Notes: generated by a model not told the origin, from the sequence alone. Positions 1-8,383 are shown, counted from the stretch's first letter. The stretch is 54,980 bases of DNA from a bacterium (GCA_020624805.1 JAHKVW010000132.1:1-54980); one strand, 5' to 3'. Program-made: numbers and translations.

Positions 1-228
1 TGCGGATAGCAAAGGCAGCCCGGCTTTCTTCAACGCAAGCATTTCAATTTCATCAGATGTATAATTCGGCTTTCTAATCCACATTTGAACCCGAATCAAA
101 CCATCCTCATCTGCTTTATCTATCTGCTCCTGTAAAGTGTCGGTTATCTTGCCGGACGCAAATGCAGTTGTAATACAGCAACTCAACAAAATGATTGTTA
201 TCAAAACAATAGACACTACTTTTTTCAT
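1..228 (-). CDS. Secreted protein of unknown function, 3' end outside the window
   Basis: The ATG at 228 is preceded by a strong AAAGGAGG site. The first 76 codons encode a lysine-start signal peptide (MKKVVSIVLITIILLSCCI, then a TAFA-S type cleavage site near residue 25) followed by a short acidic mature region containing LQEQIDKADEDG and IRVQMWIRKP. The reading frame is open at the window edge, so the size and C-terminal domain are unknown. I do not recognise a named family. Its promoter carries the same direct-repeat box and extended -10 arrangement as the LytTR regulator gene at 2429, so it is a probable target of that regulator. Confidence 0.8.
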   Translation of the reverse strand, partial: MKKVVSIVLITIILLSCCITTAFASGKITDTLQEQIDKADEDGLIRVQMWIRKPNYTSDEIEMLALKKAGLPLLSA

Positions 229-323
229 GTTAATTCCTCCTTTCAGATTTCTTGTGGCTTAGAATTGGCTTAACAATATCGAACCGCAGGAAGCATATAT
301 TTAATTACACTTCCTCTGTTTAT

Positions 324-388
324 ATCATATCAGGTTATTCGGAGAAATGTTGTAAATGGTAAACAAAGTATCTTTTCTGGTAAAGAAT
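324..388 (-). promoter_or_regulatory. LytTR-type direct-repeat box and extended -10 promoter of the secreted protein gene
   Basis: On the plus strand TGGTAAACAAA (357-367) is repeated as TGGTAAAGAAT (378-388), a 21-base period. This fits LytTR/AgrA-class sites, which are roughly 9-base direct repeats separated by about 12 bases. Read toward the gene, an extended -10 TGATATGAT (-10 hexamer at 329-324) lies 28 bases from the box and no good -35 is present, which suits activator dependence. The same geometry occurs at 2521-2585. Binding by the neighbouring regulator is inferred. Confidence 0.6.
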
Positions 389-396
389 GTTCTCTC

Positions 397-1722
397 TTAC
401 TTAGTATCCTTGATAACTAAGGTCACTTCAAGACTGTTGCCATCCTCTTGACAGCTAAGCGTTCCGCTGTATTTCTCGGCAATACTGCGAAGGATGCTCA
501 ACCCCTTACCGTGCAGAGCTTCATCGTTCTTGGTCGTTTTCATATCGGGATTCACGCTCAATACAGATGATAAAATAGTATTTCTGCACATGATGATCCG
601 ATAGTCTTTTCTCACCGTGATCTCCAGCGACATTTTGCGCTGGCTTTTGTCAATTTCGGAAAGATATTCAATGGCGTTATCGCAGAGATTGCCGATGATC
701 GACACGACGTCCGTAGAGGAAACAAATTCGAGAGAATCCGTCACCGTATAGGAGAAGGAAATATCGTTCTGTCTTGCCTTTTCTATCTCAACATTCAGAA
801 TCGCGTTCAGTGTCGGGTTATCGGTATTGATCGGCGTATAAACCTTTGCGATACTCTCGGAACAATCCAAACACAGGCGTTTTGCGTCGTCATACTGGCC
901 GTTATCGATCAGGCTGTATATCGAACTGAGATTATTCTTCATATCGTGCTTGATCTCCGATACCAGTCTGATCTGTTCGCCGGAACTGATCACGGATTCC
1001 CGGTACATTTCTTCACGCTGTCTGCTCAACAAAAGATCGGTTTTCACCTGATTGTCATTGCTGATTCTGATTAAGAGGAACCATACCAATACAGAAACAA
1101 CTATCAGTACAAAAAGATTGATGATGATCAACGCCAAGATGCGCGAATCGAAATTAACGATTTGATAGATAAACACATCTGTGTACATAGCAATCATACA
1201 CAATAACGGGATAAAGATAAATGCGAACACATCATATGGATTACTGAGCGTAATCGTCTTCTTTCTTATTCTCAATATAAGCCAAAGGAAAATGATAAAA
1301 ACGGTTTCAACAACAATTAAATAAATATATCTGAATGCGGTTGAAAACTCAACAGATTCTGCTATTGTTTTTCCTGTAATTGCCCCCATTAAGTAGATCG
1401 TTGCAAACGCAATTATCATATTAAGTCCGTAACATACCAAAGGCATAATGATCCTAAGATAAAGTTCCCCTTTTAGAAAGATCAGAGAATACAGTATCAT
1501 AACGATTACTGTGATAAGAGAATCAAGATGATTAAAAGTCATCTCATGGAACGTATAATAGTTTTCCATCATAAACAGCAGAAAAACTGTTATCGAAAAG
1601 GCTAAGATATTTTTGACCTTGTTCTCGCCTTTATCAAAGAACAAATACAGAAAACCGATAAACAATAACTGTTGAATCAGATTTACCGCTATTTCTACTA
1701 TAAGACCTACTGTGATCGTCAT
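397..1722 (-). CDS. AgrC/ComD-like sensor histidine kinase with GHKL ATPase domain
   Basis: Membrane sensor kinase, partner of the LytTR regulator encoded just upstream. About the first 215 residues are hydrophobic with several membrane segments. A coiled linker leads to the H-box KHDMKNNL (phospho-acceptor His259), then an N-box (NLCDNAIEYL) and a G-box (GKGLSILRSI) of the GHKL ATPase. This pattern is typical of the HPK10 kinases that sense peptides in Gram-positive quorum systems. The ATG at 1722 overlaps the regulator stop as ATGA, giving translational coupling; a TTG at 1740 is possible but less likely. No agrB- or agrD-like gene is visible, so the ligand is unknown. Confidence 0.9.
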   Translation of the reverse strand: MTITVGLIVEIAVNLIQQLLFIGFLYLFFDKGENKVKNILAFSITVFLLFMMENYYTFHEMTFNHLDSLITVIVMILYSLIFLKGELYLRIIMPLVCYGLNMIIAFATIYLMGAITGKTIAESVEFSTAFRYIYLIVVETVFIIFLWLILRIRKKTITLSNPYDVFAFIFIPLLCMIAMYTDVFIYQIVNFDSRILALIIINLFVLIVVSVLVWFLLIRISNDNQVKTDLLLSRQREEMYRESVISSGEQIRLVSEIKHDMKNNLSSIYSLIDNGQYDDAKRLCLDCSESIAKVYTPINTDNPTLNAILNVEIEKARQNDISFSYTVTDSLEFVSSTDVVSIIGNLCDNAIEYLSEIDKSQRKMSLEITVRKDYRIIMCRNTILSSVLSVNPDMKTTKNDEALHGKGLSILRSIAEKYSGTLSCQEDGNSLEVTLVIKDTK

Positions 1723-2429
1723 TTTCTGCTCACCATCCAATCGAAGAATTCCTGCCTGACCGCCTTACTCAGTTTCTTGCTCAGGGGTAACACCGTTCCG
1801 TCTGTCAGGATTACATTAGTGCTCGACACCTCACGAATGTATAGGGGATTCACAAGATAGCTGATGTGGGTTCGGATAAAGGCGTAAGGCTTGAGATCAG
1901 GTGCTTTTTCGTCTATCGTCGTGCGCTCTCTGATATCACCGCTGAGCGTATGGAAAATGACATAGTTACCGGACTTTTCAATATAGACGATTTCTCGGAC
2001 AAGTACCTTTTCGACTGTTCTGCCCGATTTGATCCCATAGGTGTTCTCGACTGATAATCGGCTGTTGATCTTCTTCAGACACGGCAGGAGATTGTCGATA
2101 TCCGATTTTCGTACAAATGAGAACGGCTGTTCCCGAAGCGCTTGGAACACCAGCCCGTCACGACCGGACACAAAGATGATATACGGACGCTCGGACAAGC
2201 CTTTTAGCTTGTTGATCTCGGACGCAAGCTCAATACCGCTGATATGGGGCATATCGATGTCGAGCAGGATCACGTCGTAATGATTGTAGATGTTCTTCTC
2301 CAGTAGCGACAGCGGTTTATCCGTAGCGGAAATAGTTGCATTGATATGATTGCGCTCGCACATCTGCTTAACGATGTCGCACAGCTCATCCAGATAGATC
2401 CTGTCGTCATCAACTAACACGATGTTCAT
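1719..2429 (-). CDS. LytTR-family response regulator (AgrA-like)
   Basis: Two-domain response regulator of 236 residues. The receiver domain shows the acidic pocket VDDDR at residues 6-10 and the phospho-acceptor Asp57 in LLDIDMP. The C-terminal half (about residues 135-232) is a LytTR DNA-binding domain, with REIVYIEKSGNYVIFHT, FIRTHISYLVN and LPLSKKLSKAV. The start at 2429 follows a clear GGAGG; an upstream in-frame extension to 2549 has no such site and runs through promoter sequence. It overlaps the kinase gene by four bases. The box at 2554-2585 suggests autoregulation. Confidence 0.92.
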   Translation of the reverse strand: MNIVLVDDDRIYLDELCDIVKQMCERNHINATISATDKPLSLLEKNIYNHYDVILLDIDMPHISGIELASEINKLKGLSERPYIIFVSGRDGLVFQALREQPFSFVRKSDIDNLLPCLKKINSRLSVENTYGIKSGRTVEKVLVREIVYIEKSGNYVIFHTLSGDIRERTTIDEKAPDLKPYAFIRTHISYLVNPLYIREVSSTNVILTDGTVLPLSKKLSKAVRQEFFDWMVSRK

Positions 2430-2520
2430 TATATATCCTCCCGATTCTGTGTCGTTGGGGTGTTCTGTATCAATTATACGGCCTCCGCCGTCCTGTTGCA
2501 ATAACTGAATATTCATAGTC

Positions 2521-2585
2521 AGTATAGCATATATTGCCCCCAAAATCATAAAGTGGTAAACAAAGTGCGCTTTGTGGTAAGAAAT
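2521..2585 (-). promoter_or_regulatory. LytTR-type direct-repeat box and extended -10 promoter of the two-component operon
   Basis: TGGTAAACAAA (2554-2564) and TGGTAAGAAAT (2575-2585) form a direct repeat of 21-base period on the plus strand. Toward the regulator gene, an extended -10 TGCTATACT (hexamer 2526-2521) lies 28 bases away, with no recognisable -35. Spacing and sequence match the site at 324-388. The box also contains the inverted repeat ACAAAG-TGCG-CTTTGT. It lies between divergent genes, so an effect on the gene at 2717 is also conceivable. Confidence 0.6.
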
Positions 2586-2716
2586 ATGTTTTTATCGAGG
2601 AATAGAAAGGCGATAATAAATCTAGTTTCCATCTGTCTATTGCTAATTCTTTTATTGAGTGTTATTATGAAATATAAAGTGAAAAAATGAGCCTTGAGTA
2701 TTACAGGAGGATAACT

Positions 2717-5700
2717 ATGGCAAAGAACCGTGATGACTTTTCTGAAACTACAAAAAGTAATGCCGCTAAGCGAGTAGGTTATAAATGCTCATTTAAAAAC
2801 TGTAACCGCCCAACCGTGGGTGCGTCATTAGAAAACAAGAATAAAGCGTCTTCAATTGGCGTTGCCGCTCATATTTGTGCTGCAGCCCCAGGAGGACCTC
2901 GTTATGATGTAACTATGACTCCGGAAGAACGTAAGGACATTTCAAATTGTATATGGATGTGTCAGACGCATGCACATCTAATTGATACTGATGAAACAAA
3001 ATATACTGTAGATCTTCTGAGAAAATGGAAACTGGAGGCTGAGCAATCAGCTTCTGCTGCACTTGCCGATCCGGAATTCTTTAATAATTGCTATAAAACA
3101 AACCCTAATAATTTTGATAACATTTATCAAGTATTTAACGACATGATAACTGAAGGGCGTTATCATCAGCTATATCTCTTGCTTAGCCAGTATAAAATAG
3201 GACAACTATCAGATAATTATGATGAATTTGTCCTGCGATTTAAAATTATCTATGATTCCTATTGTGATAGAACATCGCTTAATAATGATATTGCCCAATA
3301 TGTGTCTTTGCCATGTAAGGATGGTATTGACGAATTAATGGAGTTATTTATTGCATTATTAATGAAGGAAGAATTAAAACAATTAATAGAGTATTGTGGA
3401 ACCCCTGACTTAATCCAATTCGCGACAATAATCATTGAGGGAAGAGCGGAAACCGATCTTCTTTATTCATATAAAGGTCAGCCTAAACCCCAAATACCGG
3501 AAAAATATAGTACACTTATTTTTAAGGCTGCTACAAACGATGTGGCATTAAACATAAAAACACACATTCAAGTTGAAAGTCAAGATGGGTACAAGGGAGG
3601 TTTATACAATCAAGAGTTTTATTATCATGTAATCACCGCTATGTACAGTATTGTAATAAGAAAAATCAACAATATATCTATAAACATTAGCGATGATCCT
3701 GAGTTGCGATTTATTCTGGAGCACATAGAGAAAATAAAACGCCTTGATTTACAGATTCAAGAAACAATATGGGCGAATTTACTAAGGTTTTTATCCTCAG
3801 ACAAAGAAATGTTTCATAAGTATTATTCTCTGTGTCCAGAAGAGATAAAAGAATATGATTCTGTCAAGAAATCGCATTTTGTTTATTTGCTCCAACATGA
3901 ACCACAGAATATTAGTCTTGACGAAATCGTTGCTTTTGCCGAAAGAACAAATGATTACAGCTTGATAACACTAGCGTTTGATTACATAGATAACAGTGAG
4001 GTTAAAAAGTATCTGGAGGATCATCGTTATTTGCTGAAAAAAAGCTGTGATATTCTGTTTTACAGGATAATAATAGTTAATCAACTGTCAGATGATGAAG
4101 TAAAAAACCTTCTCGACGATTGTTCGGATACATATAAAGATGATTTTTTATACCACTGCTTAAGAGCCAATTTCTTTATTGATGAAAAAGATGATGAACT
4201 CATTTGGCTTGATAAGAATCTATCTGTATTGAGCTTGAACAATGTGAGATTCTATTGTTCTGTGCTAGAGCAATATCAACAATGGGAACAGTTATGTAAG
4301 ATTTCAAAGCTAACACTACCGATTAATGTTTTGTGCGATATTGCAAATAGGTTAGCGATTAGTCAAATACAAACTTACATGCTTAGAAGTAAAGAAGTGT
4401 TTGAATCCGCATTAGAAAGCGGTTACACAATAGGTGGATTGAAACACAATCTAGGGATGATAAATCTAAATCTAGGTTATATTCAAACAGCTAAAAAGTG
4501 TTTGCAGGAAGAGTATGATGAGTATCATTCTCTTGCAACTTTGAAACAGTTTATTGCATTAAGATTTGATACTGGTGATTATATTGATGATAATTATCTA
4601 AAAGCGTTATCTACAGATACGGATTATGTTTCACAAAACATAGTAGGAGCTACTTATTGTAAACTTCAGAATCATCAGAAGGCATATAAGTTTTTTGTTA
4701 GGTCGTTGTTATTGAATGATAGACAAGTGGAGAGTATAACTGGTCTATGTTTATTATGTAACTCCTTTCCTGAATTAGGTAATTGTAACACTATTCAAGA
4801 AAACACGGTCTGTACGTTATCCAACACTCAAAACAGCATTAATGTGGCAATTCATTCCACTGATATTATAGAAAACATTTCCCCAAATAATTTTGCGAAT
4901 TGTAATCATTATTCTATTGAAGATACTGCTATTTCCAATCTTCTGTATAGATCGCAGGGAGAAACTATTTGTTTTGAAGGTGAAGATTATACGATAACAA
5001 GTATTGTTTTTGCATCAGAAGCGTTTTTTAGATATGCCTTTTCTGAGATAATAAAGCAACAAAATGTTACTAAAGTATATGGATCGTCATCTGAAGAATT
5101 TTTAGCTCAAATAACCAGCATTCTAAAGGATGCTAAAGAAGAAACAGATAAACTTATCGATAGCTATAATCAATCAAATTTAAGAATACCCATTTCTTCT
5201 TTATCAAAACAATTTGGTAAGACTATGTTGGCTTCTTGTGAGTTTTTGGCGTTTGAAAACACAGAAAGGATAAGAAACAATCTTAATCATCTAAAAGAGG
5301 CCCCCGAAAACCCGTTATTCATACTTTCGTATGACAGCATTGTATTCCTATCTCATTTAAACGCAGATATTGACTATTTATATGGATTGGATTTAGTGTG
5401 TTCCAATACAGTAAAGGAACACATTAGAAGTGATATAGATGATGAGATTAGTTTATTGACTTCTGATAAAAGCTTTGGGACTATGTCGTATTTTGATGGC
5501 AGACCTCGATTCACAGAATACACTCCCGAACTAAGAAGAATGAGACATACTTATTTAAACAATTTGAAAGAATTGTTAAAGCACATTAGAGTAATTGACG
5601 TGTCTTATGATTATGTTCCTCAAGATGAAACATGGAAAGAAGCTTTCTCTGAGTTGATTCTTCGTAACAGATTGTTATGTGAAAGCAGCTCTCTTGGGTT

Positions 5701-6214
5701 GGCACAGAACTTACCTAATTCAGTACTCGTCACTGATGATCAAATTATCTATAATATAGCATCGGTTGAAAACGTACCTAACACTGGTTTGGCTTCACTT
5801 CTCACATTCGCATCTTCAAAATGGGATGAATTACTAGAAATATCTAAGTCTTTATGCCGAATCAATTTCCAGAATTATCTTCCTATCTTTCTGTATAAAA
5901 AGATGGTCGACTATGTGATTAATGATACTGAACATACTTCAGAAGGAAGCAAAAAAATCATTGCATGGCTATCGTCTGATACGGATGGCGAGCCGTCGTT
6001 ATCCCATGATAATATTATTATTGCGCTATTTAAAGATGTTTTATCCAATAATGGCTTAGAGTATCTTAATCCTGATGGCGTTTTAGGAAATCTTGCAATC
6101 AGAGCATACGAAAAACAAAACCCTGGATTTATTGCTAAACAAATACACACGGCAATGGAAGAATTGAGAAATAATCCAATTGAGCTTTCGGATGAACAGG
6201 AAGAATCTGAATAA
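2717..6214 (+). CDS. Large putative defence protein: HNH-like zinc finger, helical repeats, possible GreA/B-C-like segment, PIN-like C-terminus
   Basis: Protein of 1165 residues. The start ATG follows ACAGGAGG; an in-frame ATG at 2687 lacks a site. Residues 15-110 resemble the HNH-like module seen at the N-terminus of several bacterial conflict proteins: C24 and C29 (YKCSFKNC), GVAAHI with H52, PGGPRYD, then N77 and CQTHAHLID with C82, H85 and H87. Residues about 120-700 are helical and TPR-like. GETICFEGEDYTITSI (748-763) could be a GreA/B-C-like beta segment. Residues about 865-1020 look PIN-like, with Asp873, Glu901 and VTDD (Asp1007/1008). This recalls predicted PIN-TPR-GreABC conflict proteins, but the assignments come from reading motifs only. 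The gene is AT-rich and stands alone. Confidence 0.6.
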   Translation: MAKNRDDFSETTKSNAAKRVGYKCSFKNCNRPTVGASLENKNKASSIGVAAHICAAAPGGPRYDVTMTPEERKDISNCIWMCQTHAHLIDTDETKYTVDLLRKWKLEAEQSASAALADPEFFNNCYKTNPNNFDNIYQVFNDMITEGRYHQLYLLLSQYKIGQLSDNYDEFVLRFKIIYDSYCDRTSLNNDIAQYVSLPCKDGIDELMELFIALLMKEELKQLIEYCGTPDLIQFATIIIEGRAETDLLYSYKGQPKPQIPEKYSTLIFKAATNDVALNIKTHIQVESQDGYKGGLYNQEFYYHVITAMYSIVIRKINNISINISDDPELRFILEHIEKIKRLDLQIQETIWANLLRFLSSDKEMFHKYYSLCPEEIKEYDSVKKSHFVYLLQHEPQNISLDEIVAFAERTNDYSLITLAFDYIDNSEVKKYLEDHRYLLKKSCDILFYRIIIVNQLSDDEVKNLLDDCSDTYKDDFLYHCLRANFFIDEKDDELIWLDKNLSVLSLNNVRFYCSVLEQYQQWEQLCKISKLTLPINVLCDIANRLAISQIQTYMLRSKEVFESALESGYTIGGLKHNLGMINLNLGYIQTAKKCLQEEYDEYHSLATLKQFIALRFDTGDYIDDNYLKALSTDTDYVSQNIVGATYCKLQNHQKAYKFFVRSLLLNDRQVESITGLCLLCNSFPELGNCNTIQENTVCTLSNTQNSINVAIHSTDIIENISPNNFANCNHYSIEDTAISNLLYRSQGETICFEGEDYTITSIVFASEAFFRYAFSEIIKQQNVTKVYGSSSEEFLAQITSILKDAKEETDKLIDSYNQSNLRIPISSLSKQFGKTMLASCEFLAFENTERIRNNLNHLKEAPENPLFILSYDSIVFLSHLNADIDYLYGLDLVCSNTVKEHIRSDIDDEISLLTSDKSFGTMSYFDGRPRFTEYTPELRRMRHTYLNNLKELLKHIRVIDVSYDYVPQDETWKEAFSELILRNRLLCESSSLGLAQNLPNSVLVTDDQIIYNIASVENVPNTGLASLLTFASSKWDELLEISKSLCRINFQNYLPIFLYKKMVDYVINDTEHTSEGSKKIIAWLSSDTDGEPSLSHDNIIIALFKDVLSNNGLEYLNPDGVLGNLAIRAYEKQNPGFIAKQIHTAMEELRNNPIELSDEQEESE

Positions 6215-6238
6215 CAAAAAATGCTTTGCTGCAAGAGA

Positions 6239-6269
6239 ATACCGCAGATTGTATTCCAATCTGCGGTAT
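6239..6269. terminator. Perfect 13-bp hairpin downstream of the large defence-like gene
   Basis: ATACCGCAGATTG and its exact reverse complement flank a five-base loop, 24 bases after the stop at 6214. No strong T-run follows on the plus strand, so this is either a weak terminator or a transcript-stabilising hairpin. It also lies just beyond the 3' end of the minus-strand tnpV gene and could act on both sides. Confidence 0.5.
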
Positions 6270-6284
6270 AGCGGTATAATTGTA

Positions 6285-6641
6285 TTAAGCGTATATGATT
6301 TCGTGATTTACTATCTCAGTAACACGATCACGAATACTATTCATTTGCTTCACCCACACCATTTGATCCTCAGCTTTTAGCTGTTCGGTGATACCCTCCT
6401 GTTCTACGAGCTGTTTTACTAACCGAGAATACATTTTCTCGGCTTCTTCATTGATATCTGCAAGGTGATCGTGTAGCTTGCATTTTGTCAGCAAGTTGTA
6501 ATACAGAATCCTGTGATGCTCTTTCAGATAGCGCCTACGCCTTGCTCCCCAGACTCCTATCTCCCGCTTGTCCTGCTCAGGCAGTATCAGGTCAGGCAGA
6601 TTGTAATCTCCCTGTCGTGTGTATGTAATCTCCGTTTTCAT
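6285..6641 (-). CDS. tnpV: TnpV family transposon-encoded protein
   Basis: The 118-residue product closely matches the TnpV pattern I know from Clostridia mobile elements: start MKTEITYTRQGDYNLPDL, then the basic GARRRRYLKEHH segment, ADINEEAE, LVKQLVEQEGITEQLKA and a C-terminal RDRVTEIVNHE. The ATG at 6641 is preceded by AAAGGAG. It begins three bases after the end of the frameshifted partner gene, as in a two-gene operon. TnpV is associated with Tn4451-like elements and its biochemical role is unclear. Length and start look intact. Confidence 0.85.
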   Translation of the reverse strand: MKTEITYTRQGDYNLPDLILPEQDKREIGVWGARRRRYLKEHHRILYYNLLTKCKLHDHLADINEEAEKMYSRLVKQLVEQEGITEQLKAEDQMVWVKQMNSIRDRVTEIVNHEIIYA

Positions 6642-6644
6642 AGT

Positions 6645-6831
6645 TCATATCTCCTTTACCTTGTATTTCTTAATCTTAGCTTTCATAACGTCGTGAATGC
6701 TCTCGTTGATCGCGTCCGTATATCTGCCCTTAGCGAGCAGTTTGTTCTTTTTTGAAAATCAGCACTTCAAGAACAATCCTTCTTTCCTCACCAGTGAGGC
6801 GGACATGGTATTTCTTACCCATAACTGCCAT
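6645..6831 (-). pseudogene. Frameshifted small mobile-element protein preceding tnpV
   Basis: From the ATG at 6831 (good AAGGAGG site; alternative ATG at 6822) the frame reads MGKKYHVRLTGEERRIVLEV and then hits a stop at 6730-6732. A second frame, entered at the A-run near 6751, continues as NKLLAKGRYTDAINESIHDV to a TGA at 6645-6647, directly before tnpV. Together they would make a protein of about 60 residues resembling the small proteins that accompany TnpV. The A6 tract suggests an indel mutation or a sequencing error. The shift needed (+1) does not fit a standard -1 slippery site. Confidence 0.6.
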
Positions 6832-6933
6832 TACCTCCTTCAGTATGGTAGCTATATTATAAACAACTTATTAGAGAAAATCGAATGTGTGGATTATTCA
6901 AATATGAGAAAGAATTTGAGTGAAAGATAATAG

Positions 6934-6978
6934 AGACAAAGACATCGCTTTGATTCAATCAAAACGATGCCTTTGTCT
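6934..6978. terminator. Long imperfect hairpin, probable terminator of the minus-strand nuclease gene
   Basis: AGACAAAG-CATCG-TTTGATT pairs with AATCAAA-CGATG-CTTTGTCT with few mismatches. It lies about 45 bases beyond the stop at 7022 and has TTTT on the plus side. It probably ends transcription of the 7022-8227 gene and may act bidirectionally. Confidence 0.55.
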
Positions 6979-7021
6979 TTTAGGTATATGTATCCAACAT
7001 ATTCTAAGATAAGAATAATAG

Positions 7022-8227
7022 TCAATCAGTTGTTAAGTCATTTTCTGTAAGTTTGTCTGTCTCGATTATACTGGTTATTTTTTTGTTGAACTCATTAAGG
7101 TTTTTATTTGTTTTATTAAAACTACACATACAAAGGAACTGCTTTTGTCCAAGTTGAGAAGGATTCATCTGAGTTAAGTGAAACAAATCATTTTTATCAA
7201 TCTTATCATCTAATAGCAGTACACGAAAGTGCTGCATTACAGCCGGATCTGTACCTTTCCAAACATGTGAAAAGTCCACAAACATCAATTGTTCTATCGA
7301 ACTGATATAAACAATTATCGCACTTATCCTTTCATATGCCTCTTCACATATAGGATTCTTCAATTTAAGATTCTTCCCAATTTCAGGATGCGTCATTATT
7401 CCGTTGTACTCATTGGTAAGCAACACCCAAGGCTCCAAAAAACCATTTGACGGGAAATCGCTGTATGACCAATTAATAAATAAAAGATTATATTCGTTAT
7501 CATCCGGTTTTTGAAACTTTTTTGCTGCGCTGTTGATAAAAGCGACCAGTTTGGTCATTCGAGGATCCTTGTAAGCAAACCCATATTCATCACATAACTG
7601 TCTCATGGAGGTTCTTCCTTTATCCGTTAGTAATACATTCGGAATTACCAACGGAGTGCTTGTTCCGGTCGGGTTAACAAACTTTGGCGTTTTAACTTCA
7701 ATGTTTAGTTTTATATGCTTTCCATCCTCATCATACAGCTCAAAACTGGCTTCAGGATTGGACTTATTCTCACCTATAGGTGGTTCATAAATGATTTTAT
7801 CCCATTTCGCTCTGGATGCATAAAAGGTTAACACTTCAATTTCAGACAGCGCTTCAAAGAACTGGTTTTCATCGTATTTCTGATTTCCTGCAGATAATTG
7901 GTCTTTTATGAACTTCTCGGTATTCTTATCTCCAAAACAACAGCTCAAGGTATCCAATCTATTGGAGAAATTGGTAATGAAATTAGAAGTGAACCTTTTA
8001 TAATTGATTTTTTGATTTCCAGATACAGGAGAATAAATACTGTTGGCGTTGTTGTTTACTAATTGATCCGCCCAACTGATATCTTCTAATCTGTCATTTA
8101 TTGCTTTTATTAGGAAGTGGTCTTCGGAATAATTATCAAGCCAGCCTTTTTCCCATATTGTCGTTAGATATCCACTGATAACATCATCTTTACTTGGAAA
8201 AGGAGTTTCGGAGCGCTTCTTATTCAT
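7022..8227 (-). CDS. Hypothetical protein, candidate PD-(D/E)XK-type nuclease
   Basis: Protein of 401 residues, AT-rich like the neighbouring island genes. I recognise no named family. The middle part reads like a restriction-endonuclease fold: a helix with Glu129/Glu131 (ALSEIEVLTFYASRAKW), a strand with an acidic residue (NPEASFEL, Glu159), then KLNIEVKTPKF with the E177-x-K179 signature. Hydrophobic strands follow (LLFINWSYSDF, SAIIVYISS). The start at 8227 has AGGTGAAAT upstream. It is a single-gene unit behind a hairpin terminator. Its position near the HNH/PIN protein and the TnpV remnant suggests a restriction or anti-phage role, which is inferred. Confidence 0.55.
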   Translation of the reverse strand: MNKKRSETPFPSKDDVISGYLTTIWEKGWLDNYSEDHFLIKAINDRLEDISWADQLVNNNANSIYSPVSGNQKINYKRFTSNFITNFSNRLDTLSCCFGDKNTEKFIKDQLSAGNQKYDENQFFEALSEIEVLTFYASRAKWDKIIYEPPIGENKSNPEASFELYDEDGKHIKLNIEVKTPKFVNPTGTSTPLVIPNVLLTDKGRTSMRQLCDEYGFAYKDPRMTKLVAFINSAAKKFQKPDDNEYNLLFINWSYSDFPSNGFLEPWVLLTNEYNGIMTHPEIGKNLKLKNPICEEAYERISAIIVYISSIEQLMFVDFSHVWKGTDPAVMQHFRVLLLDDKIDKNDLFHLTQMNPSQLGQKQFLCMCSFNKTNKNLNEFNKKITSIIETDKLTENDLTTD

Positions 8228-8327
8228 GACATTTCACCTCAATAGTATCTAATTTGAATATCACTCATCATAATGATATCAGAATAATGACTGATTGTCT
8301 ATAATATACTATTTTTTTGATTAAGTG

Positions 8328-8383
8328 AATACTATACAAAAACACCGCTTCGGTTTTCCGAAACGGTGTTTTTGTATAGTATT
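8328..8383. terminator. Very long near-perfect hairpin between the nuclease gene and the tRNA
   Basis: AATACTATACAAAAACACCG pairs exactly with its reverse complement at the other end. An inner TTCGG-TTTT-CCGAA stem follows after one mismatch, so the whole 56 bases fold into one hairpin. The ACCG/CGGT core flanked by A5 and T5 tracts would serve as a terminator in both directions, for the minus-strand tRNA and for any plus-strand transcript. Confidence 0.6.

Larger units (their letters stand above)
6285..6831 (-). mobile_element. Remnant of a TnpV-type mobile element cassette
   Basis: A tnpV gene and its frameshifted upstream partner form a two-gene minus-strand cassette, typical cargo of integrative elements in Clostridia. 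No integrase, recombinase or terminal repeats are visible nearby. It is therefore a fragment of a larger element or its degenerate residue, next to the AT-rich defence-like gene. Confidence 0.55.

Noticed and set aside
1..2600. agrB/agrD-like peptide signal genes for the AgrC-like kinase
   Set aside because: The short frames around the kinase and regulator are shadows without ribosome sites. The only nearby exported product is the truncated gene at 1-228, which does not look like a short cyclic peptide precursor.
6730..6831. Programmed -1 frameshift at the A6 tract before tnpV
   Set aside because: The downstream frame needs a +1 (or -2) shift, and the zero-frame phasing does not give the A-AAA-AAG slippery heptamer.
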